Shown: positions 24,925 to 34,798 of the stretch, piece after piece | Position numbering within the stretch: position 1 is the stretch's first letter | Layout of the letters: each line of letters opens with the position of its first letter | NCBI RefSeq assembly: GCF_963666545.1 | Contig: NZ_OY762899.1 | Coordinates: forward strand, 2,976,001 to 3,040,000 | Reading direction: 5' to 3' | DNA length: 64,000 nt | Source of the DNA: an uncultured Bacteroides sp. | GTDB taxonomy: Bacteria; Bacteroidota; Bacteroidia; Bacteroidales; Bacteroidaceae | Translations under genes and position numbers: made by a program | Notes under the pieces: model-generated | What the model was told of the DNA's origin: nothing | Databases searched by the model: none | What the model saw: the letters and a program-made list of their open reading frames with translations, nothing else

Positions 24925-25866
24925 ATGTCAAAAGTAACCGTAGTAGGCGCAGGTAACGTAGGTGCTACATGTGCGAATGTGCTTGCTTTCAATGAAGTGG
25001 CAGATGAAGTAGTAATGCTGGACGTTAAAGAAGGCGTTTCAGAAGGTAAGGCAATGGATATGATGCAGACAGCTCAGCTGTTAGGGTTTGATACAACTCT
25101 AGTTGGTTGCACCAATGATTATGCTCAGACTGCAGATTCTGACGTTGTCGTGATCACTTCAGGTATTCCTCGTAAACCGGGCATGACTCGTGAAGAACTT
25201 ATTGGTGTAAATGCCGGTATCGTAAAGTCTGTTGCTCAGAACGTTTTGAAGTTCTCTCCAAATGCAATCATTGTGGTTATCTCTAATCCAATGGATACAA
25301 TGACTTATTTGGCATTGAAATCTTTGGGCTTGCCTAAAAATCGTATCATTGGTATGGGCGGTGCTTTGGATAGCTCACGCTTTAAATACTTCTTATCTCA
25401 AGCTTTGGGTTGCAATGCCAACGAAGTAGAAGGTATGGTTATTGGAGGTCACGGTGATACTACGATGATTCCTTTGACTCGTTTTGCTACTTATAAGGGT
25501 CTTCCTGTAAGCAATTTTCTTTCTGCTGAAAAGTTGGAAGAAGTAGCTAAATCTACAATGGTAGGTGGTGCTACATTAACAGGTTTACTTGGTACTTCTG
25601 CATGGTATGCACCAGGTGCAGCAGGAGCTTTTGTAGTAGAATCTATCATTCACAACCAAAAGAAGATGATTCCATGTTCGGTAGCTCTTGATGGGGAATA
25701 CGGACAAAGCGACATCTGTTGTGGCGTTCCTGTAATTTTGGGTCGCAACGGTATTGAAGAAATTGTAGAACTTCCATTGAATGCTGCAGAGAAAGCTGCA
25801 TTTGAAGCTAGTGCTACTGCTGTTCGCACTGTGAACGGAGCTTTGAAAGAAGTTGGTGCTCTTTAA
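24925..25866 (+). CDS. mdh: Malate dehydrogenase
   Basis: A 313-residue NAD-dependent enzyme interconverting malate and oxaloacetate; in Bacteroides it serves the reductive branch to fumarate and succinate. The Rossmann motif VTVVGAGNVGATCAN is at residues 4-18. ITSGIPRKPGMTREEL has the substrate-binding arginines, and VIGGHGDTTMIPL holds the catalytic histidine. It is of the LDH-like MDH group. I chose ATG 24925, because the 16 codons in front of it overlap the predicted promoter. Confidence 0.96.
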   Translation: MSKVTVVGAGNVGATCANVLAFNEVADEVVMLDVKEGVSEGKAMDMMQTAQLLGFDTTLVGCTNDYAQTADSDVVVITSGIPRKPGMTREELIGVNAGIVKSVAQNVLKFSPNAIIVVISNPMDTMTYLALKSLGLPKNRIIGMGGALDSSRFKYFLSQALGCNANEVEGMVIGGHGDTTMIPLTRFATYKGLPVSNFLSAEKLEEVAKSTMVGGATLTGLLGTSAWYAPGAAGAFVVESIIHNQKKMIPCSVALDGEYGQSDICCGVPVILGRNGIEEIVELPLNAAEKAAFEASATAVRTVNGALKEVGAL

Positions 25867-25940
25867 TAAAAGAATCGCATTAATTGCACTCGTCTCAAAA
25901 AACGCCTGTTTTCAGGACTTCCTGTCGGCGTATTAAGTTT

Positions 25941-25976
25941 AAGCCGTTAACTTCGCGAAGTTAACGGCTTAACTTT
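25941..25976 (+). terminator. Terminator after mdh
   Basis: A perfect 30-bp palindrome (25941-25970) with 15-bp arms beginning AAGCCGTTAACTTCG, followed by AACTTTT. It lies between convergent mdh and NAD kinase genes and may stop transcription from both sides. Confidence 0.8.
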
Positions 25977-25988
25977 TAAAAATCCTGC

Positions 25989-26861
25989 TCAATTCCTGTT
26001 ATCTACGCCCCACATCATCTTGCTGCGTAGCGTGTTGAAGAATACATTATTAAAGCGCTTTACTACTTTGACGGTATAGTCGGCACGACGTATTGTGATC
26101 TGGTCGTTCTCGTTGAACGACTCGTTCCCTCCATCAATAGCGACCAAAAAATTATGGCTGCGGCTTTCAACCTCTAAGGTTATCTCCCAATTATCCGGTA
26201 TAACAATAGGGCGTACGTTGAGGCTGTGCGGAGCAACCGGAGTGATAACTATTGTGTTGGAATGAGGCACAATGATAGGTCCCCCTACACTTAAAGAATA
26301 AGCAGTAGAACCAGTCGGGGTAGCAATGACAAGCCCATCAGCCTGATAAGTAGCCAGATACGCGCCATTGATCGTTGTGCGTATGCTTATCATGGAAGAA
26401 CTGTCTCGTTTCAATATGGCTATTTCATTTAGAGCATAGGGAGAGGTTTCCATCTTTTTGTTCTCGCAGCTAAGCTGTAACACACTACGTTCTTCTACCT
26501 TATATTTTTTATTGTAAATCTCGTCAAAAGTAGCCTCCATTTCTTCCGGCGATATATCAGCCAGAAAGCCTAAACGTCCGGTGTTGATGCCAAGAATAGG
26601 AATATTCTTTTTTCCTACCCTGCTGGCTGCTTTTAGGAAAGTTCCATCGCCTCCGATGCTGATAACCATGTCTGCGTCAAAATCATCTTCGTCAAATAAT
26701 CGAACGTTTTTGATGTTTAGTTTCAGATCCGATACCAAGAAATGATAGAAATCCCGGCACACCGATATCTCGGCATCACGTTTCTCTAGTAGTCTGAAAA
26801 GAGTTTCCGCATGCGAAGATTTCCTTGCTTGATAAGTGTTTCCGAATATGGCAAATCGCAT
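25989..26861 (-). CDS. nadK: NAD kinase
   Basis: A 290-residue ATP-dependent NAD kinase that makes NADP. It has the GGDGT motif in [14 protein letters not shown] (residues 70-74), the [10 protein letters not shown] motif, and the NAD-binding segment [20 protein letters not shown]. Near the C-terminus is VAIDGG. Length is normal for the family. It is transcribed divergently from pdxJ and ends 12 bases beyond the mdh terminator. Confidence 0.95.
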   Translation of the reverse strand: MRFAIFGNTYQARKSSHAETLFRLLEKRDAEISVCRDFYHFLVSDLKLNIKNVRLFDEDDFDADMVISIGGDGTFLKAASRVGKKNIPILGINTGRLGFLADISPEEMEATFDEIYNKKYKVEERSVLQLSCENKKMETSPYALNEIAILKRDSSSMISIRTTINGAYLATYQADGLVIATPTGSTAYSLSVGGPIIVPHSNTIVITPVAPHSLNVRPIVIPDNWEITLEVESRSHNFLVAIDGGNESFNENDQITIRRADYTVKVVKRFNNVFFNTLRSKMMWGVDNRN

Positions 26862-27021
26862 AAATTATCAGAATTAGTTAATTTTTAGGGTTTCTTTTTA
26901 TGAATCTTTTAAGTGTAAAAGGCCTCTCTTTCGGTAATTCCTATTACATTTGCACTTTGATTACCTATGCAAAAATGGGATTTTTTTTCCGTATCATTGC
27001 TATCTTCTCGGTAATATTTTG

Positions 27022-27029
27022 TATTTTTG
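27022..27029 (+). promoter_or_regulatory. -7 box of the pdxJ operon
   Basis: TATTTTTG, an exact -7 match, 44 bases before the pdxJ ATG. Confidence 0.5.
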
Positions 27030-27073
27030 ACCAATCGGGTGCCTATTGAAAGCCCCGTACAAATAATAGAATT

Positions 27074-27787
27074 ATGACAAAATTGAGTGTGAATATCAAC
27101 AAAGTGGCAACATTACGCAATGCTCGTGGAGGTGATGTTCCGAATGTGGTAAAAGTGGCGTTGGATTGCGAACGTTTTGGCGCTGAAGGCATAACAGTAC
27201 ATCCTCGTCCGGATGAAAGGCATATAAAGAAGTCGGACGTTTATGATCTAAAGCCTTTATTGAAAACCGAATTTAATATAGAAGGATATCCTGCCCCCGA
27301 GTTTATCGACTTGGTATTGAAAGTAAAGCCGCACCAAGTAACTCTGGTTCCAGATAGCCCTGTGCAGCTTACTTCTAATTCAGGATGGGACACCAAGCTA
27401 AATTATGATTTCCTCACAGAGATACTTGATGTATTCAATAATGCGGGAATTCGTACTTCCGTTTTTGTTTCTGCCAATGCGGAGATGATAGAATATGCGG
27501 CTAAAGCCGGTGCCGATAGAGTCGAATTATATACCGAGCCTTATGCTACCGCTTATGAGAAGAATCCGGAAGCAGCAGTGGCGCCTTTCGTTGCTGCAGC
27601 CAAGATCGCCAGAAGCTTAGGTATCGGAATTAATGCCGGACATGACCTGAGTTTGCTGAATCTGAACTTCCTCTACAAAAATATTCCTTGGATCGAGGAG
27701 GTTTCTATAGGACACGCTTTGATAAGTGACGCATTATATCTGGGACTAGAAAAAACAATTCAAGAATATAAAAACTGCCTTCGCTGA
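27074..27787 (+). CDS. pdxJ: Pyridoxine 5'-phosphate synthase
   Basis: A 237-residue TIM-barrel enzyme that condenses 3-amino-2-oxopropyl phosphate with deoxyxylulose 5-phosphate to give pyridoxine 5'-phosphate. Motifs include [47 protein letters not shown] and the C-terminal [13 protein letters not shown] and [13 protein letters not shown]. It overlaps exbB by one base (TGATG), so vitamin B6 synthesis and the TonB energy system share a transcript. Confidence 0.96.
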   Translation: MTKLSVNINKVATLRNARGGDVPNVVKVALDCERFGAEGITVHPRPDERHIKKSDVYDLKPLLKTEFNIEGYPAPEFIDLVLKVKPHQVTLVPDSPVQLTSNSGWDTKLNYDFLTEILDVFNNAGIRTSVFVSANAEMIEYAAKAGADRVELYTEPYATAYEKNPEAAVAPFVAAAKIARSLGIGINAGHDLSLLNLNFLYKNIPWIEEVSIGHALISDALYLGLEKTIQEYKNCLR

Positions 27788-28506
27788 TGAATACACTAAT
27801 GTTATTGGCCCAAGTGGCTGCAAATATCACTGATTCTCTTGCTACAGTTAACCCTGTACTTACTCCAGTCTCTGCTCCGGCAAAAATGAATATGCTAGAT
27901 ATGGCTGTGAAGGGAGGATGGATTATGATTATTCTCGGAGTATTTTCCATCGCTGTTTTTTATATCCTTTTCGAACGTATGTATGTGATACGTAAAGCCG
28001 GAAAAGATGATCCGATGTTTATGGATAAAATCAAGGACTATATTCTGAGTGGTGAGATTAAGTCGGCCCTCAATTACTGTCGCACAATGAATACTCCTTC
28101 GGCCCGAATGATAGAGAAAGGCATTAGCCGTTTGGGGAGGCCGGTAAATGATGTTCAGGTGGCTATAGAGAATGTGGGCAATCTTGAAGTAACCAAACTG
28201 GAAAAGGGACTGGCAGTGATGGCCACTATTTCCGGCGGTGCCCCAATGCTTGGTTTCCTAGGAACGGTAACCGGTATGGTGCGTGCTTTCTATGAGATGG
28301 CCAACGCTGGTAATAATATTAATATCACAGTGCTTTCTGGAGGAATCTATGAAGCGATGATAACAACCGTAGGTGGACTGATTGTGGGTATCATGGCTAT
28401 GTTTGCTTACAACTACTTGGTTGCATTGGTAGATGGAGTCGTGAATAAAATGGAGTCAAAAACCATGGCCTTCATGGATTTGCTGAATGAACCGGTAAAA
28501 AAATAA
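27787..28506 (+). CDS. exbB: ExbB/TolQ-type proton channel
   Basis: A 239-residue inner-membrane proton channel that energises TonB. The first membrane segment is GGWIMIILGVFSIAVFYILF (about residues 38-57). The paired C-terminal segments contain the family signatures PMLGFLGTVTGMVRAF and GGIYEAMITTVGGLIVGI. It starts inside the pdxJ stop and is followed by exbD and tonB, the usual order. Confidence 0.93.
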   Translation: MNTLMLLAQVAANITDSLATVNPVLTPVSAPAKMNMLDMAVKGGWIMIILGVFSIAVFYILFERMYVIRKAGKDDPMFMDKIKDYILSGEIKSALNYCRTMNTPSARMIEKGISRLGRPVNDVQVAIENVGNLEVTKLEKGLAVMATISGGAPMLGFLGTVTGMVRAFYEMANAGNNINITVLSGGIYEAMITTVGGLIVGIMAMFAYNYLVALVDGVVNKMESKTMAFMDLLNEPVKK

Positions 28507-28522
28507 ATTAGAAAATAGTCTC

Positions 28523-28939
28523 ATGTTAAAGCGTAGAGCAAAAATATCACCCAATTTTAGTATGGCGTCCATGACGGACCTTATATTTCTGCTACTTATC
28601 TTTTTTATGATAACTTCAACCGTTGTGTCGCCCAATGCCATTAAAGTGTTGCTTCCGCAAGGTAAACAACAAACGTCGGCTAAGCCTCTTACACGAGTTA
28701 TCATAGATAAAGAATTGAACTTCTATGTCGCCTTTGGAAATGAAAAGGAACAAGAGTTGCAGCTTTCTGAGTTGACACCCTTTCTGCAAGCATGTGCCGC
28801 CAAAGAGCCGGAGATGTACGTTGCGCTTTATGCAGATGAAGCAGTTCCGTATCGTGAAATCGTCAGAGTACTAATTATAGCCAATGAAAATCATTTTAAG
28901 ATGGTGTTGGCTACTCGCCCGCCTGAGGAAACGAAGTGA
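28523..28939 (+). CDS. exbD: ExbD/TolR-type biopolymer transport protein
   Basis: A 138-residue protein with one N-terminal membrane segment, MASMTDLIFLLLIFFMITSTVV (about residues 13-34). The conserved aspartate of the proton path is in MTDLIFLLLIFFM. A periplasmic domain follows with YADEAVPYREIVRVL. It works with ExbB and TonB. Confidence 0.93.
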   Translation: MLKRRAKISPNFSMASMTDLIFLLLIFFMITSTVVSPNAIKVLLPQGKQQTSAKPLTRVIIDKELNFYVAFGNEKEQELQLSELTPFLQACAAKEPEMYVALYADEAVPYREIVRVLIIANENHFKMVLATRPPEETK

Positions 28940-28941
28940 GA

Positions 28942-29766
28942 ATGGATAGAAAAACAAAGGGGAAATATATAGGCATTTTGGCTACCTTGTTGGTGCATGT
29001 CATTATGATCGTTCTATTGATTCTGATTAGCATTGCTACTCCTGAACCGACAGAAGAGAGTGGCGTGCCTGTTATGCTAGGTGATGCAATGGCTGCGCAG
29101 GGAGGATTTGACCCGTCGACATTGGTTGATGTGGATATTCTGCCTGAAGAAACTCCTGCGGCGCAATCTCAGCCTCAAGAAGCTTCGGAACAAGAAATGC
29201 TGACGCAAGCTGAAGAAGAAACGGTAGCCCTTAAATCAAAAACGAAAGCAAAGAAAACGGAAGTGAAACGGCCTGAGAAAACACTTGCCGAGAAAGCTGC
29301 TGATGCCCAACGTTTGGCTGATGAGAAAGCTGAACGCGAACGAAAGTCTGCAGCAGAATTGGCTAGTAAGCGGGTGGCTGGTGCTTTCGGAAAAGGTACC
29401 GAGATGGGAAACCGTGGTTCATCGAGTGGCAAGGGAACGGAAGGGAGCCGAACGGGAAATTCGTCTACGGGTGCTTTAAGTGGTACGGGCGGTTATGGTA
29501 GCTTTGATCTTGGAGGTCGCTCTATCGGTGCGGGAGGATTGCCACGTCCACAATATAATGTGCAGGATGAAGGCCGCGTCGTGGTTACTATCACTGTTAA
29601 CCCTGCTGGAACAGTCATTGCTACTAGCATTAATCGAAAGACGAATACGGTGAATTCGGCTCTGCGCAAAGCTGCCGAAGATGCTGCTAGAAAAGCCCGT
29701 TTTAATAATGTCAGCGGTGTAAATAACCAAACAGGAACGATTACTTATTACTTTAACCTTAGATAA
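28942..29766 (+). CDS. tonB: TonB-type energy transducer
   Basis: A 274-residue protein with an N-terminal membrane anchor (about residues 9-32, GILATLLVHVIMIVLLILI). A long Ala/Glu/Lys-rich periplasmic linker (about 70-145) and a Gly/Ser-rich segment (GNRGSSSGKGTEGSRTG) follow. The TonB/TolA-like C-terminal domain has VVVTITVNPAGTVIATSINRKTNTVNSALRKAAEDAARKARF read over about residues 213-254. I chose ATG 28942; an upstream GTG would overlap exbD by 4 bases. Completes the exbB-exbD-tonB set. Confidence 0.85.
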   Translation: MDRKTKGKYIGILATLLVHVIMIVLLILISIATPEPTEESGVPVMLGDAMAAQGGFDPSTLVDVDILPEETPAAQSQPQEASEQEMLTQAEEETVALKSKTKAKKTEVKRPEKTLAEKAADAQRLADEKAERERKSAAELASKRVAGAFGKGTEMGNRGSSSGKGTEGSRTGNSSTGALSGTGGYGSFDLGGRSIGAGGLPRPQYNVQDEGRVVVTITVNPAGTVIATSINRKTNTVNSALRKAAEDAARKARFNNVSGVNNQTGTITYYFNLR

Positions 29767-29790
29767 AATCATTACTAATAGAGATGAATC

Positions 29791-30342
29791 ATGGAAACTG
29801 TTTATGTTTTTTTTGCTGACGGATTTGAAGAAATTGAAGCACTGACGGCTGTCGATGTTCTAAGACGGGCAGACTTGAAGGTGGAGATGGTCAGTGTTAC
29901 ATCGGAAGATGTGGCAACTGGTGCACATGGTATTGCTGTTACCTGCGACTTGTTATTTGAAGAGTGCGATTTTTCGGATGCAATAATGTTATTATTACCC
30001 GGAGGAATGCCCGGCGCTGGCTCATTGTATAAACATGCAGGTTTATGCGAACTTCTTTTGGATTATAACAGCCGGAATAAACCGATTGCTGCTATTTGTG
30101 CGGCTCCTATGATCTTAGGAAAGCTTGGGATACTCAAAGGACGTAAAGCGACTTGCTATCCGGGCTATGAACGGGATCTACAAGGAGCTGAATTTGTATC
30201 TGAGCAAGTGGTAAAAGACGGCAATCTCATTACAGGCAACGGCCCCGGTGCTGCCATGGCATTCTCTTTGGCTATCGTTGAATCGTTGGTCGGTAAAGAT
30301 AAGAAGCAGGAGCTGATCGAAGCTATGGGGGTTAAGAATTAG
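29791..30342 (+). CDS. DJ-1/PfpI/YajL-family protein
   Basis: A 183-residue protein of the DJ-1 superfamily. It begins [24 protein letters not shown] with the conserved Glu. The nucleophile-elbow cysteine is in [14 protein letters not shown] (about residue 105), followed by [12 protein letters not shown] and [20 protein letters not shown]. Members are proposed to act as glyoxalase III, deglycases or chaperones, and the activity cannot be fixed here. It lies 24 bases after tonB and 7 bases before ispD, so probably in the same operon. Confidence 0.9.
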   Translation: METVYVFFADGFEEIEALTAVDVLRRADLKVEMVSVTSEDVATGAHGIAVTCDLLFEECDFSDAIMLLLPGGMPGAGSLYKHAGLCELLLDYNSRNKPIAAICAAPMILGKLGILKGRKATCYPGYERDLQGAEFVSEQVVKDGNLITGNGPGAAMAFSLAIVESLVGKDKKQELIEAMGVKN

Positions 30343-30349
30343 TTTGGTG

Positions 30350-31012
30350 ATGACAAAATATGCCATTATAGTTGCCGGTGGGAAAGGCTTGCGTATGGGA
30401 AGTGATCTTCCTAAACAGTTTTTGCTATTGGCTGGTAAGCCTGTGCTGATGCGCACCATTGAAGCTTTTCATCAGTATGATTCTGAGATAGATATTATTT
30501 TGATTCTTCCCAAAGAGCAACAAAATTACTGGCATCAATTGTGTCATGAACACCATTTCAAAATAAAGTATAGACTTGCAGATGGCGGTGAAACTCGTTT
30601 TCATTCAGTCAGGAATGGTCTGAACCTTGTCATCAAACCCGGTTTAGTCGGTGTGCATGACGGTGTTCGTCCGTTTGTTTCTCAAGAAGTAATCGCTCGT
30701 TGCTATGAACTTGCAGTTACCCGCAAGGCGGTTATTCCGGTCATTGATGTGCTGGAAACTTTGCGACATATTCTAGCCGTTGGTAGTAGTGAGACTGTTG
30801 ATCGTAATGCGTATAAGCTTATTCAAACGCCTCAAGTTTTTGATGCCGATTTACTGATCCAAGCTTATCAGCAAGAATATACTCCTAGGTTTACCGATGA
30901 TGCTTCTGTTGTAGAAACCATGCAGGTTCCCGTTTACCTGACAGAAGGAAACAGGGAAAATATAAAAATAACAACTCCTTTTGATTTGAAGGTAGCCGAT
31001 GCTTTGCTGTGA
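30350..31012 (+). CDS. ispD: 2-C-methyl-D-erythritol 4-phosphate cytidylyltransferase
   Basis: A 220-residue enzyme of the MEP isoprenoid pathway, forming CDP-methylerythritol. The nucleotide-binding motif is [20 protein letters not shown] (about residues 5-24). [38 protein letters not shown] and FTDDASVVE follow, all family signatures. I chose the ATG at 30350, because the two codons in front of it are TTG and GTG. It overlaps recG by one base. Confidence 0.95.
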   Translation: MTKYAIIVAGGKGLRMGSDLPKQFLLLAGKPVLMRTIEAFHQYDSEIDIILILPKEQQNYWHQLCHEHHFKIKYRLADGGETRFHSVRNGLNLVIKPGLVGVHDGVRPFVSQEVIARCYELAVTRKAVIPVIDVLETLRHILAVGSSETVDRNAYKLIQTPQVFDADLLIQAYQQEYTPRFTDDASVVETMQVPVYLTEGNRENIKITTPFDLKVADALL

Positions 31013-33108
31013 TGTTCGATTTAACTACCAGAGATATAAAATACCTATCGGGAGTGGGCCCGCAGCGAGCTGCTGTACTCAATAAAGAGTTAGAAATCTA
31101 TTCTTTACATGATCTCTTGTATTATTTCCCTTATAAATATGTTGATAGAAGTCGTGTGTATCTCGTACGCGAGATTGATGGAAACATGCCTTACATTCAA
31201 TTGAAGGGTCACATTTTGAGTTTTGAAACCTTTGGTGAGGGAAGGCAAAGACGATTGGTGGCACATTTCTCTGATGGAACAGGCGTTGTTGATCTGGTTT
31301 GGTTTCAGGGAATCAAGTTTGTAACAGGTAAGTATAAACAGCAGCAAGAATACATTGTTTTTGGTAAACCCACAGTATTCAATGGGAGAATCAATATTGC
31401 CCATCCCGACATTGACGATGCTGCGGAATTAACTCTCTCTTCCATGGGTTTACAACCTTATTACAATACTACGGAAAAGATGAAGCGTAGTTTCTTGAAT
31501 TCTCATGCCATTGAAAAGATGATGGCAACTGTTATTCTGCAAATTCAGGAACCTCTTCCCGAGACTCTTTCTCCTAAAATACTTGCAGAGCATCACCTCA
31601 TGATTCTGACTGATGCCTTGCGAAATATCCATTTTCCTACTCATCCCGATTTACTAAGGAAGGCAGAATACCGACTAAAGTTTGAAGAATTGTTTTATGT
31701 GCAACTGAATATTCTGAAATACTCAAAAGATAGGCAGCGAAAGTATAGAGGCTACATCTTTGAGAATGTTGGTGAAATCTTTAATACGTTTTATACTCGG
31801 AATCTTCCTTTTGAGTTGACCGGTGCTCAGAAACGTGTGTTAAAAGAAATTCGACAAGATGTGGGGTGTGGCAAACAGATGAATCGCTTACTACAAGGAG
31901 ATGTGGGCAGTGGCAAAACATTGGTGGCGCTCATGAGTATTTTGCTTGCACTGGACAATGGCTATCAGGCTTGCATGATGGCACCCACAGAAATTCTCGC
32001 CAATCAGCATTACGAAACGATAAAGGAGTTACTTTATGGCATGAACCTTCGGGTTGAATTACTTACCGGTAGGATAAAAGGGAAGAAGAGAGAAGCCATT
32101 CTTTCGGCTTTGCTAGCGGGAGATGTACACATACTCATAGGTACGCATGCGGTGATAGAAGATACGGTTCGTTTTTCTTCATTGGGCTTAGTGGTTATCG
32201 ACGAACAGCACAGATTTGGCGTTGCTCAGCGGGCAAGGCTTTGGAGTAAGAACACCCAGCCTCCCCACGTGTTGGTTATGACGGCTACGCCTATACCCCG
32301 TACATTGGCAATGACGCTTTATGGTGATTTAGATGTCTCTGTTATTGATGAGCTTCCTCCTGGACGAAAACCTATTGTTACGGTTCATCAGTTTGACAAC
32401 CGCAGAGAGAGCCTCTATAAATCGATGCACCAACAGATAGCGGAGGGACGCCAGATTTATATTGTGTATCCATTAATAGAAGAAAGTGAAAAGATTGACC
32501 TAAAGAATCTGGAAGAAGGTTATCTGCATATCTGCGAAGAGTTTCCTGAATGTAAGGTTTGTAAGGTACACGGCAAAATGAAATCTGCAGAGAAGGATGC
32601 ACAAATGCAACTTTTTGTTTCCGGTGAAGCACAAATAATGGTGGCAACTACTGTGATAGAAGTAGGCGTAAATGTTCCGAATGCGTCAGTGATGGTTATT
32701 GAAAATGCGGAACGTTTTGGATTATCGCAACTACATCAACTTCGTGGAAGGGTAGGGCGTGGAGCCGATCAATCTTATTGTATTTTGGTAACTAGCTACA
32801 AGTTGGCCGAGGAAACAAAAAAGCGGCTCGAAATAATGGTGCGAACAAACGACGGTTTCGAAATAGCTGAAGCTGATTTAAAATTGCGAGGTCCTGGTGA
32901 TCTTGAAGGGACGCAGCAAAGTGGAATTGCTTTTGATCTGAAAATTGCAAATATAGCCCGTGATGGTCAACTGTTGCAGCATGTGCGTAGTATTGCTGAA
33001 CGAATTGTTGATGAAGATCCTACAGGTACTCATCCCGAAAATGAGCTTCTTTGGAGGCAACTTAAGTCACTTCGTAAATCAAATGTTAACTGGGCCTCTA
33101 TTAGTTGA
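31012..33108 (+). CDS. recG: ATP-dependent DNA helicase RecG
   Basis: A 698-residue helicase that remodels stalled replication forks. It has an N-terminal wedge/OB domain (about residues 50-150), Walker A in LLQGDVGSGKTLVALM (about 288-303), the DEQH box in VVIDEQHRFGVAQR, and motif III in VMTATPIPRTLAMT. Motif VI in QLHQLRGRVGRGADQSYC and the C-terminal TRG-like region LKLRGPGDLEGTQQSG follow. The ATG overlaps the ispD stop (TGATG). It is the last gene of the long pdxJ-recG run. Confidence 0.97.
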   Translation: MFDLTTRDIKYLSGVGPQRAAVLNKELEIYSLHDLLYYFPYKYVDRSRVYLVREIDGNMPYIQLKGHILSFETFGEGRQRRLVAHFSDGTGVVDLVWFQGIKFVTGKYKQQQEYIVFGKPTVFNGRINIAHPDIDDAAELTLSSMGLQPYYNTTEKMKRSFLNSHAIEKMMATVILQIQEPLPETLSPKILAEHHLMILTDALRNIHFPTHPDLLRKAEYRLKFEELFYVQLNILKYSKDRQRKYRGYIFENVGEIFNTFYTRNLPFELTGAQKRVLKEIRQDVGCGKQMNRLLQGDVGSGKTLVALMSILLALDNGYQACMMAPTEILANQHYETIKELLYGMNLRVELLTGRIKGKKREAILSALLAGDVHILIGTHAVIEDTVRFSSLGLVVIDEQHRFGVAQRARLWSKNTQPPHVLVMTATPIPRTLAMTLYGDLDVSVIDELPPGRKPIVTVHQFDNRRESLYKSMHQQIAEGRQIYIVYPLIEESEKIDLKNLEEGYLHICEEFPECKVCKVHGKMKSAEKDAQMQLFVSGEAQIMVATTVIEVGVNVPNASVMVIENAERFGLSQLHQLRGRVGRGADQSYCILVTSYKLAEETKKRLEIMVRTNDGFEIAEADLKLRGPGDLEGTQQSGIAFDLKIANIARDGQLLQHVRSIAERIVDEDPTGTHPENELLWRQLKSLRKSNVNWASIS

Positions 33109-33253
33109 AAAAACGGTTAAAGATACAGTTTGTTTGCAAAAAACTGCTGCAGAACATATTTGCTCTTATTCTCCCTGTTTATAGTGGTTTGCAACCCTTA
33201 TTTGCTACAGAATATCTGTTGTTGTATGAAAAAAAAGTTAAGGGGCCTATTGC

Positions 33254-33279
33254 TTTTTAAATCGTAAATACTATCTTTG
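33254..33279 (+). promoter_or_regulatory. Promoter of ndk
   Basis: TATCTTTG at 33272-33279 is an exact -7 box. A T-rich element at 33254-33258 is the likely -33 box. Confidence 0.5.
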
Positions 33280-33330
33280 GGATAGTTTTGAAAAAGACAC
33301 CACTTAGAAACCTTTGAAATAGTATCATTT

Positions 33331-33795
33331 ATGATTGAAAAAACGCTGGTCATTTTAAAGCCTTGCACCCTTCAACGTGGGCTTGTTGGTGAGATTATTC
33401 ATCGTTTTGAACGCAAGGGATTACATTTGACCGGAATGAAGATGATACATTTGACGGATAAGATTTTAAGTGAACATTACTCGCATCTGAGTACTAAGCC
33501 TTTCTTTCAGCGCGTGAAAGATTCCATGATGGCGGCTCCTGTCATTGTTTGTTGTTTTGAAGGAGTAGATGCGATACAAGTAGTCCATGCTTTGGCCGGT
33601 TCTACTAATGGGCGCATAGCAGCACCGGGTACCATTCGTGGTGATTATAGTATGAGTTTTCAAGAAAACATAGTTCATACTTCCGATTCACCTGAAACTG
33701 CTGCTACTGAATTAAAGAGATTTTTTAAACCGGAAGAGATATTCGATTACAAGCAGGTTACTTTTGGTTTTCTATATGCCTGTGATGAATATTAA
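33331..33795 (+). CDS. ndk: Nucleoside diphosphate kinase
   Basis: A 154-residue enzyme that balances NTP pools by phosphate transfer through a histidine. It begins KTLVILKPCTLQRGLVGEII and has the active-site segment GTIRGDYSMSFQENIVHTSDS with the catalytic His at about residue 116. The usual motif is NxxHGSDS, so a Thr replaces Gly, as in many Bacteroidetes. It has its own promoter about 50 bases upstream. Confidence 0.95.
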   Translation: MIEKTLVILKPCTLQRGLVGEIIHRFERKGLHLTGMKMIHLTDKILSEHYSHLSTKPFFQRVKDSMMAAPVIVCCFEGVDAIQVVHALAGSTNGRIAAPGTIRGDYSMSFQENIVHTSDSPETAATELKRFFKPEEIFDYKQVTFGFLYACDEY

Positions 33796-33811
33796 CGAAT
33801 TGAAGAAACGA

Positions 33812-34693
33812 ATGAATTTTAATTGTATTAAAACCGTATTGATTGCCGCAACGGCAATGATCAGCCTGAACTCTTTTTCTCAGGATCTGATTGCTCGCCA
33901 AGCTCCAATTGATAGAAAATTAAAGAGTGTAGACTCACTTGCTTTACAAAAGCAAATTCGTGCTGAGCAGGCTGCTTATCCTGCATTGAGCTTATATCCT
34001 AACTGGGATACCCGATATGTACATGCTTACGGCAAAGAGGCTATTGTTCCAGAGTCTTTCACGATTAATCTTACCGGTTTTCGCATGCCTACCCCTAATA
34101 CGCGTATTACATCACCTTTTGGACCTCGTTGGAGAAGAATGCACAACGGGCTTGATATTAAAGTGAATATAGGAGATACTATTGTTGCTGCTTTTGACGG
34201 TAAAGTACGTATCGTTAACTTTGAGCGTAGAGGTTACGGTAATTATGTGGTTATTCGTCATGAGAATGGCTTGGAAACGATCTATGGACACTTATCAAAG
34301 CAATTGGTAGACATTAATCAACAGGTTAAAGCAGGTGAACCTATTGGATTGGGAGGTAATACCGGACGCTCTACCGGTTCTCATTTACATTTTGAGACTC
34401 GCTTCTTGGGAATTGCTATTAATCCTGCTTATATGTTTGACTTCCCAAAACAAGATGTTGTTGCAGACACATATACTTTCAGAAAGACCAGAGGATATGA
34501 GCATGTTGGTTCTTCAAGTGGTAATATGGCCAGAGCAGATGAAGGAACTATCAGATATCATAAAGTGAAAAGTGGAGATACTTTATCTCGCATTGCTTCT
34601 AAAAGAGGTGTGTCGATTGATAGACTTTGTAAGCTGAACAGAATAAGTAGAAGAACGACGCTTAGACCGGGACAGGTACTTCGCTGCTCTTAA
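33812..34693 (+). CDS. M23 (LytM-type) peptidase with C-terminal LysM domain
   Basis: A 293-residue exported cell-wall protein. ATG 33812 gives the signal peptide MNFNCIKTVLIAATAMISLNSFSQ; an ATG at 33785 (MNINELKKR) would give a longer basic start overlapping ndk. The peptidase domain has ITSPFGPRWRRMHNGLDIKVNIGD with the first zinc His and Asp, and GSHLHFETRF with the HxH pair. A LysM repeat, VKSGDTLSRIASKRGVSIDRL, ends the protein. It is probably a peptidoglycan endopeptidase or an amidase activator. All zinc ligands are present, which favours activity. Confidence 0.92.
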   Translation: MNFNCIKTVLIAATAMISLNSFSQDLIARQAPIDRKLKSVDSLALQKQIRAEQAAYPALSLYPNWDTRYVHAYGKEAIVPESFTINLTGFRMPTPNTRITSPFGPRWRRMHNGLDIKVNIGDTIVAAFDGKVRIVNFERRGYGNYVVIRHENGLETIYGHLSKQLVDINQQVKAGEPIGLGGNTGRSTGSHLHFETRFLGIAINPAYMFDFPKQDVVADTYTFRKTRGYEHVGSSSGNMARADEGTIRYHKVKSGDTLSRIASKRGVSIDRLCKLNRISRRTTLRPGQVLRCS

Positions 34694-34714
34694 TATCTAT
34701 AAACAAAATACGTG

Positions 34715-34760
34715 AAGAGGACACTTTAATATAATTTAGAGTGCCCTCTTTTCTTTTTTC
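34715..34760 (+). terminator. Terminator after the M23 peptidase gene
   Basis: AAGAGGACACT (34715-34725) pairs with AGTGCCCTCTT (34740-34750) with one mismatch, followed by a T-rich run. Confidence 0.75.
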
Positions 34761-34772
34761 TTTAATTATTGC

Positions 34773-34780
34773 TAACTTTG
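34773..34780 (+). promoter_or_regulatory. -7 box of the DUF1599 gene
   Basis: TAACTTTG fits TAnnTTTG exactly. It lies 19 bases before the ATG at 34799. Confidence 0.5.
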
Positions 34781-34798
34781 CACTCTATTCGTAATAAA

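Noticed and set aside
6188-33108. Search for prophage, integrase or plasmid genes
   Set aside because: Every long frame matches a chromosomal housekeeping or envelope function. The only mobile gene in the window is the IS256-family transposase.
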